Source: Rhizobium sp. PDO1-076 (GTDB lineage: Bacteria > Pseudomonadota > Alphaproteobacteria > Rhizobiales > Rhizobiaceae). Taken from it: a DNA stretch of 47,248 nt. Below, piece after piece: positions 1-8,756 of this stretch (the stretch's first letter is position 1; each line of letters opens with the position of its first letter). The translations under genes and the position numbers were made by a program. Location of the stretch: assembly GCF_000247475.1 (NCBI RefSeq), contig NZ_AHZC01000144.1, positions 1 to 47,248 on the forward strand, written 5' to 3'. The notes beneath the pieces are model-generated. The model was not told the origin of the DNA. It searched no databases and worked only from the letters and a program-made list of their open reading frames with translations.

Positions 1-696
1 AAAGCCGGGCGAGACCGGCTGGAACTGCTGGAGCGCAACGCCGCCGTTTTTCGCGCGGTACTGAGCGAAGTGCTGCCGGTTGTACCGGACGCGATCCTTT
101 TGATCGCGTCCAACCCCGTCGATATCATGACGCAGATCACCACGCGCATTTCCGGGCTTGCGCCTCAGCGCATCATCGGCTCGGGCACGATCCTCGACAC
201 GGCGCGCTTTCGCAGCCTGGTCGGCCGGCATCTCGGCATTTCGCCGCAGTCGGTGCATGCCTATGTGCTGGGCGAACACGGCGATAGCGAAGTGCTGGCC
301 TGGTCGAGCGCGCGAGCCGGCTCCATTTCGCTGCAATCGTTTGCCGAGCAGGTCGATCACCCTCTGACGGAAGACGTTCGGGCTTCGATAGACGACGGCG
401 TGCGCAATGCCGCCTACAAGATCATCAATGGCAAGGGATCGACCTATTATGGCATCGGTGCGGGACTCGCCCGGATCGTCAAGGCGATCGCGCAGGATCA
501 CCGTGATGTGCTGTCGGTCTCGATCGTCACGCCGGAGGTCACCGGCGTTCGCGACGTGGCCCTGTCCATTCCACGGGTTATCGGGCGGGCGGGTGTGATC
601 ACCGATCTGTTCCCGGATCTCGACGAACACGAATATGGCGCGCTGAACCGCAGCGCGTCGCTCCTAAAGGCGCTGGCGGATTCCGTTCGGCTTTAA
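1..696 (+). CDS. ldh: L-lactate dehydrogenase, C-terminal part (5' end outside window)
   Basis: The open frame runs from base 1 to a TAA at 694-696, giving 231 residues of an LDH/MDH-superfamily enzyme without its N-terminal Rossmann glycine motif. The first visible residues (KAGRDRLELLERNAAVF) match the region just after the active-site loop. Seen next are SNPVD, the GTILDTARFR segment and GEHGDSE, which holds the catalytic histidine. The later stretch INGKGSTYYGIGAGLARI is more typical of L-lactate than malate dehydrogenases. The family interconverts pyruvate and L-lactate with NAD(H) in the cytoplasm. The residue that best separates lactate from malate specificity lies upstream of the window, so the lactate call rests on overall resemblance. 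No operon partner is visible. Confidence 0.8.
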   Translation, partial: KAGRDRLELLERNAAVFRAVLSEVLPVVPDAILLIASNPVDIMTQITTRISGLAPQRIIGSGTILDTARFRSLVGRHLGISPQSVHAYVLGEHGDSEVLAWSSARAGSISLQSFAEQVDHPLTEDVRASIDDGVRNAAYKIINGKGSTYYGIGAGLARIVKAIAQDHRDVLSVSIVTPEVTGVRDVALSIPRVIGRAGVITDLFPDLDEHEYGALNRSASLLKALADSVRL

Positions 697-798
697 GTGG
701 GGGCTGGCTTCTGTCGCGAAGCATTTGCCTTCTGGCAGGCATCCGGTTTTGATCAGCCAGCATTTGCCCTATAGTGATTTTTTAATGTCTGGACGAAC

Positions 799-1176
799 AT
801 GAAGATGGATGAACAGGTTGTCGGGGGCGGTGAACTGGCCGACTTCAGGTCGAAGGCGCGCGCAGCGAGTGGCCTGCTCAAAGCCTTGTCGCACGAGACC
901 CGCCTTTTGATCCTCTGCATGCTCAGCCGCGAGGAAAAGACCGTCAGCGAAATCGAGAAGCTTCTTGGGCTTCAGCAGGCTGTCGTCTCGCAGCAGCTTG
1001 CCCGGCTCCGCGCCGACAAGATCCTCGAGACCCGCCGCGATGGCCGCCAGATCTATTATCGTATCGCAGACCCGCAGCTCAACGAGTTGATCTCCGTTCT
1101 CTACAAGATGTATTGCGAACCGGGCCCTGGTGCGGTTCCGGTTGGGGCCGATGGCGATGCGTCCGATGGGGCATGA
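799..1176 (+). CDS. ArsR-family regulator with BigR/SqrR-like cysteine pair
   Basis: This 125-residue protein has the ArsR winged-helix layout: helix LLKALSHETRLLILCML, recognition region LLGLQQAVVSQQLARLR, and a beta wing ETRRDGRQIYYRI. It has only two cysteines, Cys40 (in LLILCML) and Cys106 (in LYKMYCEP). Their 66-residue spacing and positions match, as I recall, the dithiol pair of BigR and SqrR, repressors that sense persulfide by forming a cross-link. The classical ArsR metal motif ELCVCDL is absent. I infer a thiol or sulfide sensor rather than an arsenic sensor. The gene sits alone between ldh and a LysR gene, with no sulfide-oxidation genes beside it, so its targets are unknown. The ATG at 799 fits the family length. 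Confidence 0.85.
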   Translation: MKMDEQVVGGGELADFRSKARAASGLLKALSHETRLLILCMLSREEKTVSEIEKLLGLQQAVVSQQLARLRADKILETRRDGRQIYYRIADPQLNELISVLYKMYCEPGPGAVPVGADGDASDGA

Positions 1177-1209
1177 ACGGCTTGCATGGAACGCGGATGA
1201 GGGTTGGCA

Positions 1210-2145
1210 ATGATCGATAAGCTTGAATTCTTCATTGCGCTTGCCCGCGAGCAGCATTTCGGACGGGCGGCTGAAGAATGCGGCGTGACGCAACCGACGC
1301 TGTCGGCGGCGATTCGCCAACTTGAGGATCAACTCGGCGTGATGCTGGTCCAGCGCGGCTCGCGCTATCAGGGCCTGACGCCGGAGGGGCAGCGCGTGCT
1401 CGAATGGGCGCGGCGGATTGTCGGCGACGCACGCACCTTGCGCGAGGAGATGCGGGCCACCCGCCATGGCCTCGCCGGGCATATCCGGCTGGCGGTCATT
1501 CCGACGGCCCTGGCGATGGTCCAGCGTTTGACGGAGCCTTTTCAGCAACGGCATCCGAATGTCACGTTTTCCGTCCTGTCGCGCACTTCGCTGCAGGTGC
1601 TGAGCCTGCTTGAAAATCTCGAGATCGATGCGGGCATTACCTATCTCGACAATGAGCCGCTGGGGCGGGTCACGAGCGTGCCGCTTTACTCCGAGCGTTA
1701 TCATCTGATTACCGCTGCCGGAACGCCGCTTGCCGATCGGGATACGGTGTCCTGGAGCGAAGTGGCCGATCTTCGGCTCTGTCTGCTGACCGCGGACATG
1801 CAGAACCGCCGGATCATCAACCAGCATATGGCCGAGGCGGGGGTGACCCCGAAACCGACGCTCGAATCCAACTCGATGATCGTGCTTTTCTCTCATATCC
1901 GCACCGGAAAATGGGCTTCGATCATGCCGCGCAACGTGGCTGAATCCTTCGGTTTCACCGAGGCGATCCGGATGATCCCGATCACGGACCCGGATGCCCA
2001 ACATCTGGTCGGGCTCGTCGCAACGCATCGCGAACCGCATACGCCGCTGGTGTCCGGATTGCTGCACGAAGCCCGATTGCTGGTCGCCGCACAGGCCTTC
2101 GATAGATTTTTTCTATCGACCGACGAAACAGCTGCATTGACCTGA
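1210..2145 (+). CDS. LysR-type regulator, probable activator of the fds operon
   Basis: This is a LysR-family protein of 311 residues, a normal length. The N-terminal helix-turn-helix reads FIALAREQHFGRAAEECGVTQPTLSAAIRQLEDQLG, and the rest is a periplasmic-binding-like effector domain. ATG 1210 is preferred over the in-frame TTG at 1204 because it follows a GAGGG-type ribosome site and starts with the usual MIDKLEFF. It lies 132 bases upstream of fdsG on the same strand. In Cupriavidus a LysR regulator (FdsR) adjoins the fds operon, so control of the formate dehydrogenase genes is a reasonable inference. The effector is not evident from sequence. Confidence 0.88.
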   Translation: MIDKLEFFIALAREQHFGRAAEECGVTQPTLSAAIRQLEDQLGVMLVQRGSRYQGLTPEGQRVLEWARRIVGDARTLREEMRATRHGLAGHIRLAVIPTALAMVQRLTEPFQQRHPNVTFSVLSRTSLQVLSLLENLEIDAGITYLDNEPLGRVTSVPLYSERYHLITAAGTPLADRDTVSWSEVADLRLCLLTADMQNRRIINQHMAEAGVTPKPTLESNSMIVLFSHIRTGKWASIMPRNVAESFGFTEAIRMIPITDPDAQHLVGLVATHREPHTPLVSGLLHEARLLVAAQAFDRFFLSTDETAALT

Positions 2146-2277
2146 TCCTCCCAACACGATCATCCTTGAGGGAGGCATCGCTGGCGATTTCGCTGCGGAA
2201 GGCTTCAAGCACAATTCGAGGCGGCAAGCCCCGCGCATGGCGATCTGGACGGCTTGTCGGTTTGGGAGGACTGGCAC

Positions 2278-2757
2278 ATGAATATTCGGGCGATTGCCGA
2301 GGATGAGGCAAGCCGCATCTCAGCGATCATTGAGGACTTGAAGCATCTGGAAGGCCCAATGCTGCCGATCCTGCACGAGATCCAGGCGACGTTCGGCTTT
2401 GTTCCGGAAAGTGCCAAGCAGATCATCGCCACGGCGCTCAACCTGTCGCGTGCCGAAGTGCATGGCGTGATCACCTTCTATCACGATTTTCGCGATCATC
2501 CGTCCGGTCGGCATGTGCTGAAGCTCTGTCGCGCCGAGGCTTGCCAGTCGATGGGTGGCGAGCCTCTTGCGGAAACACTGCTGTCACGGCTGGGCATCGA
2601 CTGGCACGGCACCACAGCCGACGGGGCGATTACCGTCGAGCCGGTGTTCTGTCTCGGGCTCTGTGCCCAGGCGCCGGCCGCCATGCTTGACGGCGAATTG
2701 CATGCAAGACTTGACGAACACTGTCTGACCGACATCGTTGCGGAGGCACGCCGATGA
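2278..2757 (+). CDS. fdsG: NAD-dependent formate dehydrogenase, gamma subunit (NuoE-like)
   Basis: This 159-residue thioredoxin-like [2Fe-2S] subunit is homologous to NuoE. The four cluster cysteines are visible: Cys84 and Cys89 in KLCRAEACQSMGG, and Cys125 and Cys129 in VFCLGLC. In Fds enzymes this subunit works with FdsB as the diaphorase half that passes electrons from the FdsA iron-sulfur chain to NAD+. ATG 2278 is chosen because GGGAGGA lies 7 bases upstream; a TTG further up (2254) has no such site. It is the first gene of the fds operon, and its stop overlaps the start of fdsB. Confidence 0.92.
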   Translation: MNIRAIAEDEASRISAIIEDLKHLEGPMLPILHEIQATFGFVPESAKQIIATALNLSRAEVHGVITFYHDFRDHPSGRHVLKLCRAEACQSMGGEPLAETLLSRLGIDWHGTTADGAITVEPVFCLGLCAQAPAAMLDGELHARLDEHCLTDIVAEARR

Positions 2758-4310
2758 GCGTCACCGTATTTGTACCCCATGATTCAGCAGCCCTTGCCGT
2801 TGGTGCCAACAGGGTTGCGGCGGCCATCGAGCGGGAAGCCACAGCGCGCGGGCTCGACGTCACGATCGTTCGCAACGGCTCGCGCGGCATGCTGTGGCTT
2901 GAAGTTCTGGTGGAGGTTCGCACGGAAGCCGGGCGTATCGCCTACGGCCCGGTTGCGCCTTCGGACGTCCCGGCGCTGTTCGATGCCGATTTTCTCGCCG
3001 GTGGTGCACATCCGCTCTGTCATGGCGAAACGAAAGAAATTCCGTTCCTCAAGGGTCAGACACGGCTTACGTTCTCGCGATGTGGCGTGACGGATCCGCT
3101 GTCGCTGGATGACTATCGGCGCTATCAGGGCCTGAAGGGTCTGGAAAAGGCGATTGCGCTTCCACCGGCAGAGATTGTCAGCCAGGTGACGAACAGCGGT
3201 CTGCGCGGTCGTGGCGGGGCGGGCTTTCCGACCGGTATCAAATGGAAGACGGTGGCTGACGCGAAGGCGGACCAGAAGTATATCGTCTGTAACGCAGACG
3301 AGGGCGACAGCGGCACGTTTGCGGATCGGATGATCATGGAGGGGGATCCCTTCGTGCTGATCGAAGGCATGGTTATCGCCGGCATCGCCACCGGTGCCAC
3401 AAAGGGCTATGTCTACACCCGGTCGGAATATCCTTATGCAATCGCGATGATGAACGAGGCGATCGAGATCGCCCGCCACGCCGGCATTCTCGGGACTTCC
3501 GTGTTGGGTTCGGCTTACGCTTTCGACATGGAAGTGCGCGAAGGCGCGGGTGCCTATGTCTGTGGTGAGGAAACCTCGCTGCTCAACAGCCTTGAAGGCA
3601 AGCGCGGTATCGTGCGCGCCAAGCCGCCGCTGCCGGCGCTGCAAGGCCTGTTCGGCAAGCCGACCGTGGTCAACAATGTCATGTCGCTCGCCTCGATCCC
3701 GGTCATCATGGACCAGGGCGCGCAATTCTATCGCGATTTCGGTGTCGGTCGGTCGCATGGCACGATCCCGATCCAGATTGCCGGCAATATCAAGCATGGT
3801 GGCCTGTACGAGACGGCATTCGGCCTGACGCTTGGCCAGCTGATCGACGAGATCGGCGGCGGCACATTGTCCGGCCGTCCGGTCAAGGCGGTTCAGGTCG
3901 GCGGCCCGCTCGGCGCCTATTTTCCGCGCGCGCTGTTCGATACGGTTTTCGACTATGAGGCGTTCGCCGCGCGTGACGGACTGATCGGCCATGCCGGCAT
4001 CGTTGTCTTCGACGACACGGCCGACATGTTGAAACAGGCGCGCTTCGCCATGGAATTCTGCGCCATCGAAAGCTGCGGCAAGTGCACGCCCTGTCGCATC
4101 GGCTCGACGCGTGGCGTCGAGACGGCCGACAGGATAGCTCAGGGCATCGAGCCGGAGAAAAACCGGGAATTGCTGACCGATCTCTGCAACACGATGAAAT
4201 TCGGCTCGCTCTGTGCGCTGGGCGGCTTCACGCCCTATCCGGTGCTGAGCGCGATGACGCATTTCCCGGACGACTTTGCGCCGGCACCTCTGGTGGAGGC
4301 GGCGGAATGA
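2754..4310 (+). CDS. fdsB: NAD-dependent formate dehydrogenase, beta subunit (NuoF-like)
   Basis: This 518-residue protein combines an N-terminal thioredoxin-like part (about residues 1-110) with a NuoF-type flavoprotein domain. The FMN/NADH-binding glycine loop GRGGAGFPTGIKW is near residue 152 and NADEGDSGTFADR follows. The C-terminal [4Fe-4S] motif SCGKCTPCR lies near residue 441, with the fourth cysteine in FGSLCALGG. It reduces NAD+ using electrons delivered from FdsA. The ATGA overlap with the fdsG stop suggests translational coupling, and its own stop overlaps the next small gene in the same way. Length and domain order fit FdsB of Cupriavidus and Rhodobacter. Confidence 0.94.
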   Translation: MSVTVFVPHDSAALAVGANRVAAAIEREATARGLDVTIVRNGSRGMLWLEVLVEVRTEAGRIAYGPVAPSDVPALFDADFLAGGAHPLCHGETKEIPFLKGQTRLTFSRCGVTDPLSLDDYRRYQGLKGLEKAIALPPAEIVSQVTNSGLRGRGGAGFPTGIKWKTVADAKADQKYIVCNADEGDSGTFADRMIMEGDPFVLIEGMVIAGIATGATKGYVYTRSEYPYAIAMMNEAIEIARHAGILGTSVLGSAYAFDMEVREGAGAYVCGEETSLLNSLEGKRGIVRAKPPLPALQGLFGKPTVVNNVMSLASIPVIMDQGAQFYRDFGVGRSHGTIPIQIAGNIKHGGLYETAFGLTLGQLIDEIGGGTLSGRPVKAVQVGGPLGAYFPRALFDTVFDYEAFAARDGLIGHAGIVVFDDTADMLKQARFAMEFCAIESCGKCTPCRIGSTRGVETADRIAQGIEPEKNRELLTDLCNTMKFGSLCALGGFTPYPVLSAMTHFPDDFAPAPLVEAAE

Positions 4311-4534
4311 ACGAAGCGAACAAGGTCAAAGGTCCCGCGTCCTACTTTCCGTCGATCGAAAAGACCTATGGTCAGCCAATAGACCACTGGGTCGCGCTGA
4401 TCCGTGGTCAGGCCGGGCTGACGCATATGCAGATCGTCAACTGGCTCAAGCAGACACACGGCCTGGGGCATGGTCATGCCAACGCGCTTGTGGCGCATAC
4501 GCTGGCCGAAACGAAACAAGCGGGAGGGATCTGA
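4307..4534 (+). CDS. DUF4287-type small protein inside the fds operon
   Basis: This 75-residue protein carries the DUF4287 signature: YFPSIEKTYGQPIDHW, then MQIVNWLKQTHGLGHGHANALVAHTLAE. No function is known to me for this family, and there is no signal peptide or membrane segment. Its ATG overlaps the fdsB stop by four bases (ATGA), and fdsA starts 41 bases after its stop, so it should be co-translated with the formate dehydrogenase subunits. The textbook operon order fdsGBACD has no gene here. A longer in-frame extension to 4082 lies inside fdsB and is unlikely. A role in enzyme assembly or stability is a guess from position only. Confidence 0.85.
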   Translation: MNEANKVKGPASYFPSIEKTYGQPIDHWVALIRGQAGLTHMQIVNWLKQTHGLGHGHANALVAHTLAETKQAGGI

Positions 4535-4575
4535 AACATGCGCAATCCTTCCTTCGATTTCAAAGGAGCCTTCTG

Positions 4576-7458
4576 ATGGGTCTCGTTCCGGAAATTGACT
4601 TTGGCACACCTGCGTCCCTGGCGACCGAGACCGTCACGCTGACCATCGACGGTCGCGAGATCACCGTTGCCGCCGGCACCTCGATCATGCGCGCTTCGAT
4701 GGAGGCCGGCATCCAGGTGCCGAAACTCTGCGCCACGGACATGGTCGATGCCTTCGGCTCCTGCCGCCTCTGTCTGGTGGAGGTCGAGGGCCGCAATGGC
4801 ACGCCCGCATCCTGCACGACCCCAGTTGCGGCCGGGCTTGTCGTGCACACCCAGACGGAGCGACTGAAGCAGATCCGCAAGGGGGTGATGGAACTCTACA
4901 TTTCCGACCACCCGCTCGACTGTCTGACATGCGCCGCCAATGGCGACTGTGAGCTACAAGACATGGCGGGCGCTGTCGGCCTGCGCGACGTGCGCTACGG
5001 CTACGAGGGCGACAATCACGTCAAGGCGCGCTCGGGTGCTGGTGAAAGCAATGCCCGCTACATGCCGAAGGACGAAAGCAATCCGTATTTCACCTATGAC
5101 CCGGCCAAATGCATCGTCTGCTCGCGTTGCGTCAGGGCCTGCGAGGAAGTGCAGGGTACGTTCGCGCTGACCATCGAGGGACGCGGTTTCGGCAGCCGTG
5201 TGTCACCCGGTGCGCACGAAGACTTCCTGTCGTCCGAATGCGTCTCCTGCGGCGCCTGCGTTCAGGCCTGTCCGACCGCAACGCTGACCGAAAAGTCGGT
5301 CATCGCCATCGGCCAGCCGGAACATTCCGAGGTGACCACCTGTGCCTATTGCGGCGTCGGCTGTTCGTTTAAGGCGGAAATGCGCGGCGAAGAACTGGTG
5401 CGCATGGTGCCGTGGAAGGACGGCAAGGCCAATCGCGGCCATTCCTGCGTCAAGGGAAGGTTCGCCTATGGTTACGCAAGCCACAAGGACCGCATCCTCA
5501 ATCCGATGGTGCGCGAGAATATCAGCGATCCCTGGCGTGAGGTGACCTGGGACGAGGCCTTCGCCCATATCGCGGCGGAATTCAAGCGCATCCAGTATCA
5601 GTACGGGCGCGAGGCGATAGGCGGCATCACTTCGTCGCGCTGCACGAACGAAGAAACCTATCTGGTGCAGAAGCTGATCCGCGCCGGCTTCGGCAACAAC
5701 AATGTCGATACCTGCGCCCGCGTCTGCCATTCTCCGACAGGCTATGGTCTGGGCCAGGCCTTCGGTACGTCGGCAGGAACGCAGGATTTCGACAGTGTCG
5801 AGCATTCCGATGTGGTCGTGGTTATCGGCGCCAATCCGACGGACGGCCATCCGGTGTTCGGGTCGCGGCTGAAGAAGCGGTTGCGCCAGGGCGCGAAACT
5901 GATCGTCATCGATCCGCGTCGGACCGATATTGTCCGCAGCCCGCATATCGAGGCAGCCTTCCACCTGCCGCTGAAGCCTGGCACCAATGTCGCCGTGATG
6001 ACGGCCATGGCGCATGTCATTGTCACCGAGGGCCTGTTCGCCGAGGCTTTCATTCGCGAACGCTGCGACTGGTCGGAATTCGAGGATTGGGCCTCGTTCG
6101 TCGCCGAGCCGCAGCACAGCCCGGAATCCACCGAGGCATTCACCGGCGTCCCGGCTGCCGACCTTCGCGGGGCCGCTCGCCTGTATGCGACCGGCGGCAA
6201 TGGCGCGATCTATTATGGTCTGGGCGTGACGGAACATAGTCAGGGCTCGACAACCGTCATGGCAATCGCCAACCTCTCCATGGTGACCGGCAATATCGGT
6301 CGTCCCGGAGTGGGCGTGAACCCATTGCGCGGGCAGAACAATGTGCAGGGTTCCTGCGACATGGGTTCTTTCCCGCACGAGTTTCCCGGCTACCGTCATG
6401 TGTCGGACGACGCCACGCGCGACACCTTTGAAAAACTCTGGGGCGTGACGCTTAGCGATGAGCCGGGCCTTCGCATTCCCAACATGCTCGATGCGGCCGT
6501 CGACGGCACGTTCAAGGGGATCTACATCCAGGGCGAGGACATTCTCCAGTCCGATCCGGATACCAAACATGTGTCGGCCGGCCTTGCCGCGATGGAATGT
6601 GTCGTGGTGCACGACCTCTTCCTCAACGAGACGGCCAACTATGCCCATGTCTTCCTGCCGGGTTCGACCTTCCTGGAAAAGGACGGCACCTTCACCAATG
6701 CCGAACGCCGCATCAACCGCGTGCGCAAGGTGATGAGCCCGAAGAACGGCTACAGCGACTGGGAGGTGACACAGAAGCTTGCCCAGGCGATGGGGCTCAA
6801 CTGGACCTACAGCCATCCGTCCGAAATCATGGACGAGATCGCCGCGACCACGCCGAGCTTTGCCAATGTTTCCTATGCCTATCTCGAGAAGATGGGATCG
6901 GTGCAGTGGCCCTGCAACGAAGCGCATCCGGAGGGCTCGCCGATCATGCATACCGATGGTTTCGTGCGCGGCAGGGGTAAGTTCATCCGCACCGAATATG
7001 TCGCGACCGACGAACGCACCGGACCGCGCTTCCCGCTGCTTCTGACCACCGGCCGTATCCTGTCGCAGTATAATGTCGGCGCGCAGACGCGGCGGACGGA
7101 AAACACGGTCTGGCATGGCGAGGACCGGCTGGAAGTGCATCCGCATGATGCCGAACAACGCGGGATCAAGGATGGCGACTGGATCAAGCTGACCAGCCGT
7201 TCGGGCGATACGACGCTGCGCGCGTTGCTCACAGACCGGGTGTCGCCGGGCGTGGTCTACACCACCTTCCACCATCCCGACACCCAGGCCAACGTCATCA
7301 CCACGGACTTCTCCGACTGGGCGACCAATTGCCCGGAATACAAGGTGACCGCGGTGCAGGTTTCGCCGTCGAACGGCCCGACCGAGTGGCAGGAGGACTA
7401 TGACGAACTGTCGCGTCGCTCGCGTCGTATCGTCGGCAAGCTCGAGGCTGCGGAGTGA
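4576..7458 (+). CDS. fdsA: NAD-dependent formate dehydrogenase, catalytic alpha subunit
   Basis: This 960-residue molybdopterin oxidoreductase oxidises formate to CO2. Domains in order: a NuoG-like [2Fe-2S] domain (Cys52, 63, 66, 80); the His112/Cys116/Cys119/Cys125 cluster; a two-[4Fe-4S] ferredoxin part (Cys179/182/185/189 and 222/225/228/232); an Mo-enzyme [4Fe-4S] motif (Cys256/259/263/291); then the bis-MGD domains. In NVDTCARVCHSPT, Cys384 aligns with the Mo ligand, so this is a cysteine and not a selenocysteine enzyme. ATG 4576 has AAAGGAG 7 bases upstream. An in-frame extension back to 4276 overlaps other genes and is rejected. Very close in layout to the Rhodobacter capsulatus enzyme. 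Confidence 0.96.
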   Translation: MGLVPEIDFGTPASLATETVTLTIDGREITVAAGTSIMRASMEAGIQVPKLCATDMVDAFGSCRLCLVEVEGRNGTPASCTTPVAAGLVVHTQTERLKQIRKGVMELYISDHPLDCLTCAANGDCELQDMAGAVGLRDVRYGYEGDNHVKARSGAGESNARYMPKDESNPYFTYDPAKCIVCSRCVRACEEVQGTFALTIEGRGFGSRVSPGAHEDFLSSECVSCGACVQACPTATLTEKSVIAIGQPEHSEVTTCAYCGVGCSFKAEMRGEELVRMVPWKDGKANRGHSCVKGRFAYGYASHKDRILNPMVRENISDPWREVTWDEAFAHIAAEFKRIQYQYGREAIGGITSSRCTNEETYLVQKLIRAGFGNNNVDTCARVCHSPTGYGLGQAFGTSAGTQDFDSVEHSDVVVVIGANPTDGHPVFGSRLKKRLRQGAKLIVIDPRRTDIVRSPHIEAAFHLPLKPGTNVAVMTAMAHVIVTEGLFAEAFIRERCDWSEFEDWASFVAEPQHSPESTEAFTGVPAADLRGAARLYATGGNGAIYYGLGVTEHSQGSTTVMAIANLSMVTGNIGRPGVGVNPLRGQNNVQGSCDMGSFPHEFPGYRHVSDDATRDTFEKLWGVTLSDEPGLRIPNMLDAAVDGTFKGIYIQGEDILQSDPDTKHVSAGLAAMECVVVHDLFLNETANYAHVFLPGSTFLEKDGTFTNAERRINRVRKVMSPKNGYSDWEVTQKLAQAMGLNWTYSHPSEIMDEIAATTPSFANVSYAYLEKMGSVQWPCNEAHPEGSPIMHTDGFVRGRGKFIRTEYVATDERTGPRFPLLLTTGRILSQYNVGAQTRRTENTVWHGEDRLEVHPHDAEQRGIKDGDWIKLTSRSGDTTLRALLTDRVSPGVVYTTFHHPDTQANVITTDFSDWATNCPEYKVTAVQVSPSNGPTEWQEDYDELSRRSRRIVGKLEAAE

Positions 7459-7556
7459 CGCATGGCGGTATCGTCCGGCTTCTGGCCATTGGTCTTGATG
7501 CGAGTTGCACTGTGCGGCCGCTGGCAGGCAAGCAACGGTAGCAAGGGGCTGGCGGC

Positions 7557-8384
7557 ATGACTGTGCGAAACGTGAGCCTTGCGGTTCGGGAAATCCGCAG
7601 TCGCCGTGGACTGATGACGGAGGCAAACCGTCTGGTGCCGGAAGAAGTGCCGATCGCCTTTTCCTATGGCGGCAGCACCCATGCCGTGATGATGGCGACG
7701 CCCGACGATCTCGAGGATTTCGCCGTGGGGTTTTCCCTGGCCGAAGGCATTATCGGACATGCGCGCGAAATCGTTGATATCGAGGTGGTCGAGGCCGGTG
7801 ACGGGATCGATGTGCAGGTGGTGCTGGTGGATGCCAATGCAGAAGCCTTGACCTCACGGCGCAGGCGTATGGCTGGCCCCGTCGGATGCGGTCTTTGCGG
7901 CATCGAATCGATCGAGCAGGCGACGCGTGTGGTGCCGGCGATTGCAGACAGTGGCTTCGCCCTTCAGCCCGCACAGATCGCCGAGGCGATGCGGCTTCTG
8001 GGCGAGGGGCAAAGGCTCAATCGGGAAACGCGGGCGGTTCATGCCGCCGGTTTTTATGTGCCGGGCCAAGGCGTGGTGGCGATCCGCGAAGATGTCGGGC
8101 GGCACAATGCGCTCGACAAGCTTGCCGGTGCAGTGTTGCTGGGTGGATGGTCGCCGGCCGAAGGGGCGGTGGTCGTCACCAGCCGGCTCTCGGTCGAGAT
8201 GGTGCAAAAGACGGCGGCGCTTGGCAGTCCGATGCTGATCGCGATTTCAGCGCCCACGGCTCTCGCCATCCGTACGGCAGAAAAAGCGGGCATGACCCTG
8301 ATCGGCATTGCCCGCGATGATGATTTCGAAATTTTTACCGGGTCTGAAAAAGTGGTCCAGGGAGTGTTCCACCATGTCTCATAG
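7557..8384 (+). CDS. fdhD: Formate dehydrogenase accessory sulfurtransferase FdhD (FdsC)
   Basis: This 275-residue FdhD-family protein moves sulfur from a cysteine desulfurase to the Mo-bis-MGD cofactor, which formate dehydrogenases need for activity. The conserved cysteine motif GCGLCGIES is visible near residue 103, as are the family blocks FAVGFSLAEGII, REDVGRHNALDKL and TSRLSVEMVQKTA. In fds operons this gene is called fdsC. It starts 98 bases after fdsA, and its last bases overlap the start of fdsD. Length and motifs are normal. Confidence 0.95.
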   Translation: MTVRNVSLAVREIRSRRGLMTEANRLVPEEVPIAFSYGGSTHAVMMATPDDLEDFAVGFSLAEGIIGHAREIVDIEVVEAGDGIDVQVVLVDANAEALTSRRRRMAGPVGCGLCGIESIEQATRVVPAIADSGFALQPAQIAEAMRLLGEGQRLNRETRAVHAAGFYVPGQGVVAIREDVGRHNALDKLAGAVLLGGWSPAEGAVVVTSRLSVEMVQKTAALGSPMLIAISAPTALAIRTAEKAGMTLIGIARDDDFEIFTGSEKVVQGVFHHVS

Positions 8385-8640
8385 CGGCACCGACGAAAAG
8401 CTCGTGCGGATGGCAAACCAGATCGCCACTTTCTTTCTGTCGCAACCGCTGGAGGTTCGGGTGGATGGCGTGGCCTTGCACATCAACAAGTTCTGGGAGA
8501 AGCGCATGCGGCGCCGCTTCTTTGAGATGATCGATGCTCATCAAGACGGGTTCCTGCCGCTGGTCGTCGAGGCAGCTGTGAAGATCGAGCGCCCTGATCC
8601 GGTGGCGGCACACAATCCTGCCGAGATGTCGTCGTCCTGA
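8374..8640 (+). CDS. fdsD: Formate dehydrogenase delta subunit
   Basis: This small 88-residue protein has the FdsD pattern: KLVRMANQIATFF near the start, then INKFWEKRMRRRFFEMID. FdsD is a small subunit or assembly partner of Fds-type formate dehydrogenase; in Rhodobacter it binds the holoenzyme, and its exact job is not settled. The ATG at 8374 lies inside the end of fdhD (11-base overlap), which points to coupled translation. It is the last gene of the operon; a hairpin terminator follows at 8705. Confidence 0.92.
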   Translation: MSHSGTDEKLVRMANQIATFFLSQPLEVRVDGVALHINKFWEKRMRRRFFEMIDAHQDGFLPLVVEAAVKIERPDPVAAHNPAEMSSS

Positions 8641-8704
8641 TCGGGTGATGACCAGCTTCCTGGTAGCCTGGGCACTCAAGCCTAGAAGGCAAGCCCGAAA
8701 CGCA

Positions 8705-8728
8705 AAAAGCGGCCAGTGGCCGCTTTTC
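8705..8728 (+). terminator. Hairpin terminator after fdsD, probably bidirectional
   Basis: A perfect 10-bp inverted repeat (AAAAGCGGCC, 3-base loop, GGCCGCTTTT) ends in four T on the plus strand and, by symmetry, on the minus strand. It lies between the convergent fdsD and cheW ends, so it can serve both transcripts. Confidence 0.8.
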
Positions 8729-8756
8729 GTCATCTTGGACCGCAGATGGCCGGCAA

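Noticed and set aside
769..2067. 432-codon minus-strand frame opposite the ArsR and LysR genes
   Set aside because: It covers two well-supported regulators on the plus strand and has no motif or ribosome site of its own.
2147..2175. CCTCCC / GGGAGG inverted repeat between the LysR gene and fdsG as a terminator or attenuator
   Set aside because: Six pairs around a 17-base loop with no T-run; too weak to call.
2784..4262. 492-codon minus-strand frame across fdsB
   Set aside because: Same kind of shadow; no recognisable domain, and fdsB is certain.
5203..7626. 807-codon open frame on the minus strand across fdsA
   Set aside because: It is a shadow of the GC-rich fdsA coding frame: no family motifs, no ribosome site, and fdsA is complete with all cluster cysteines.
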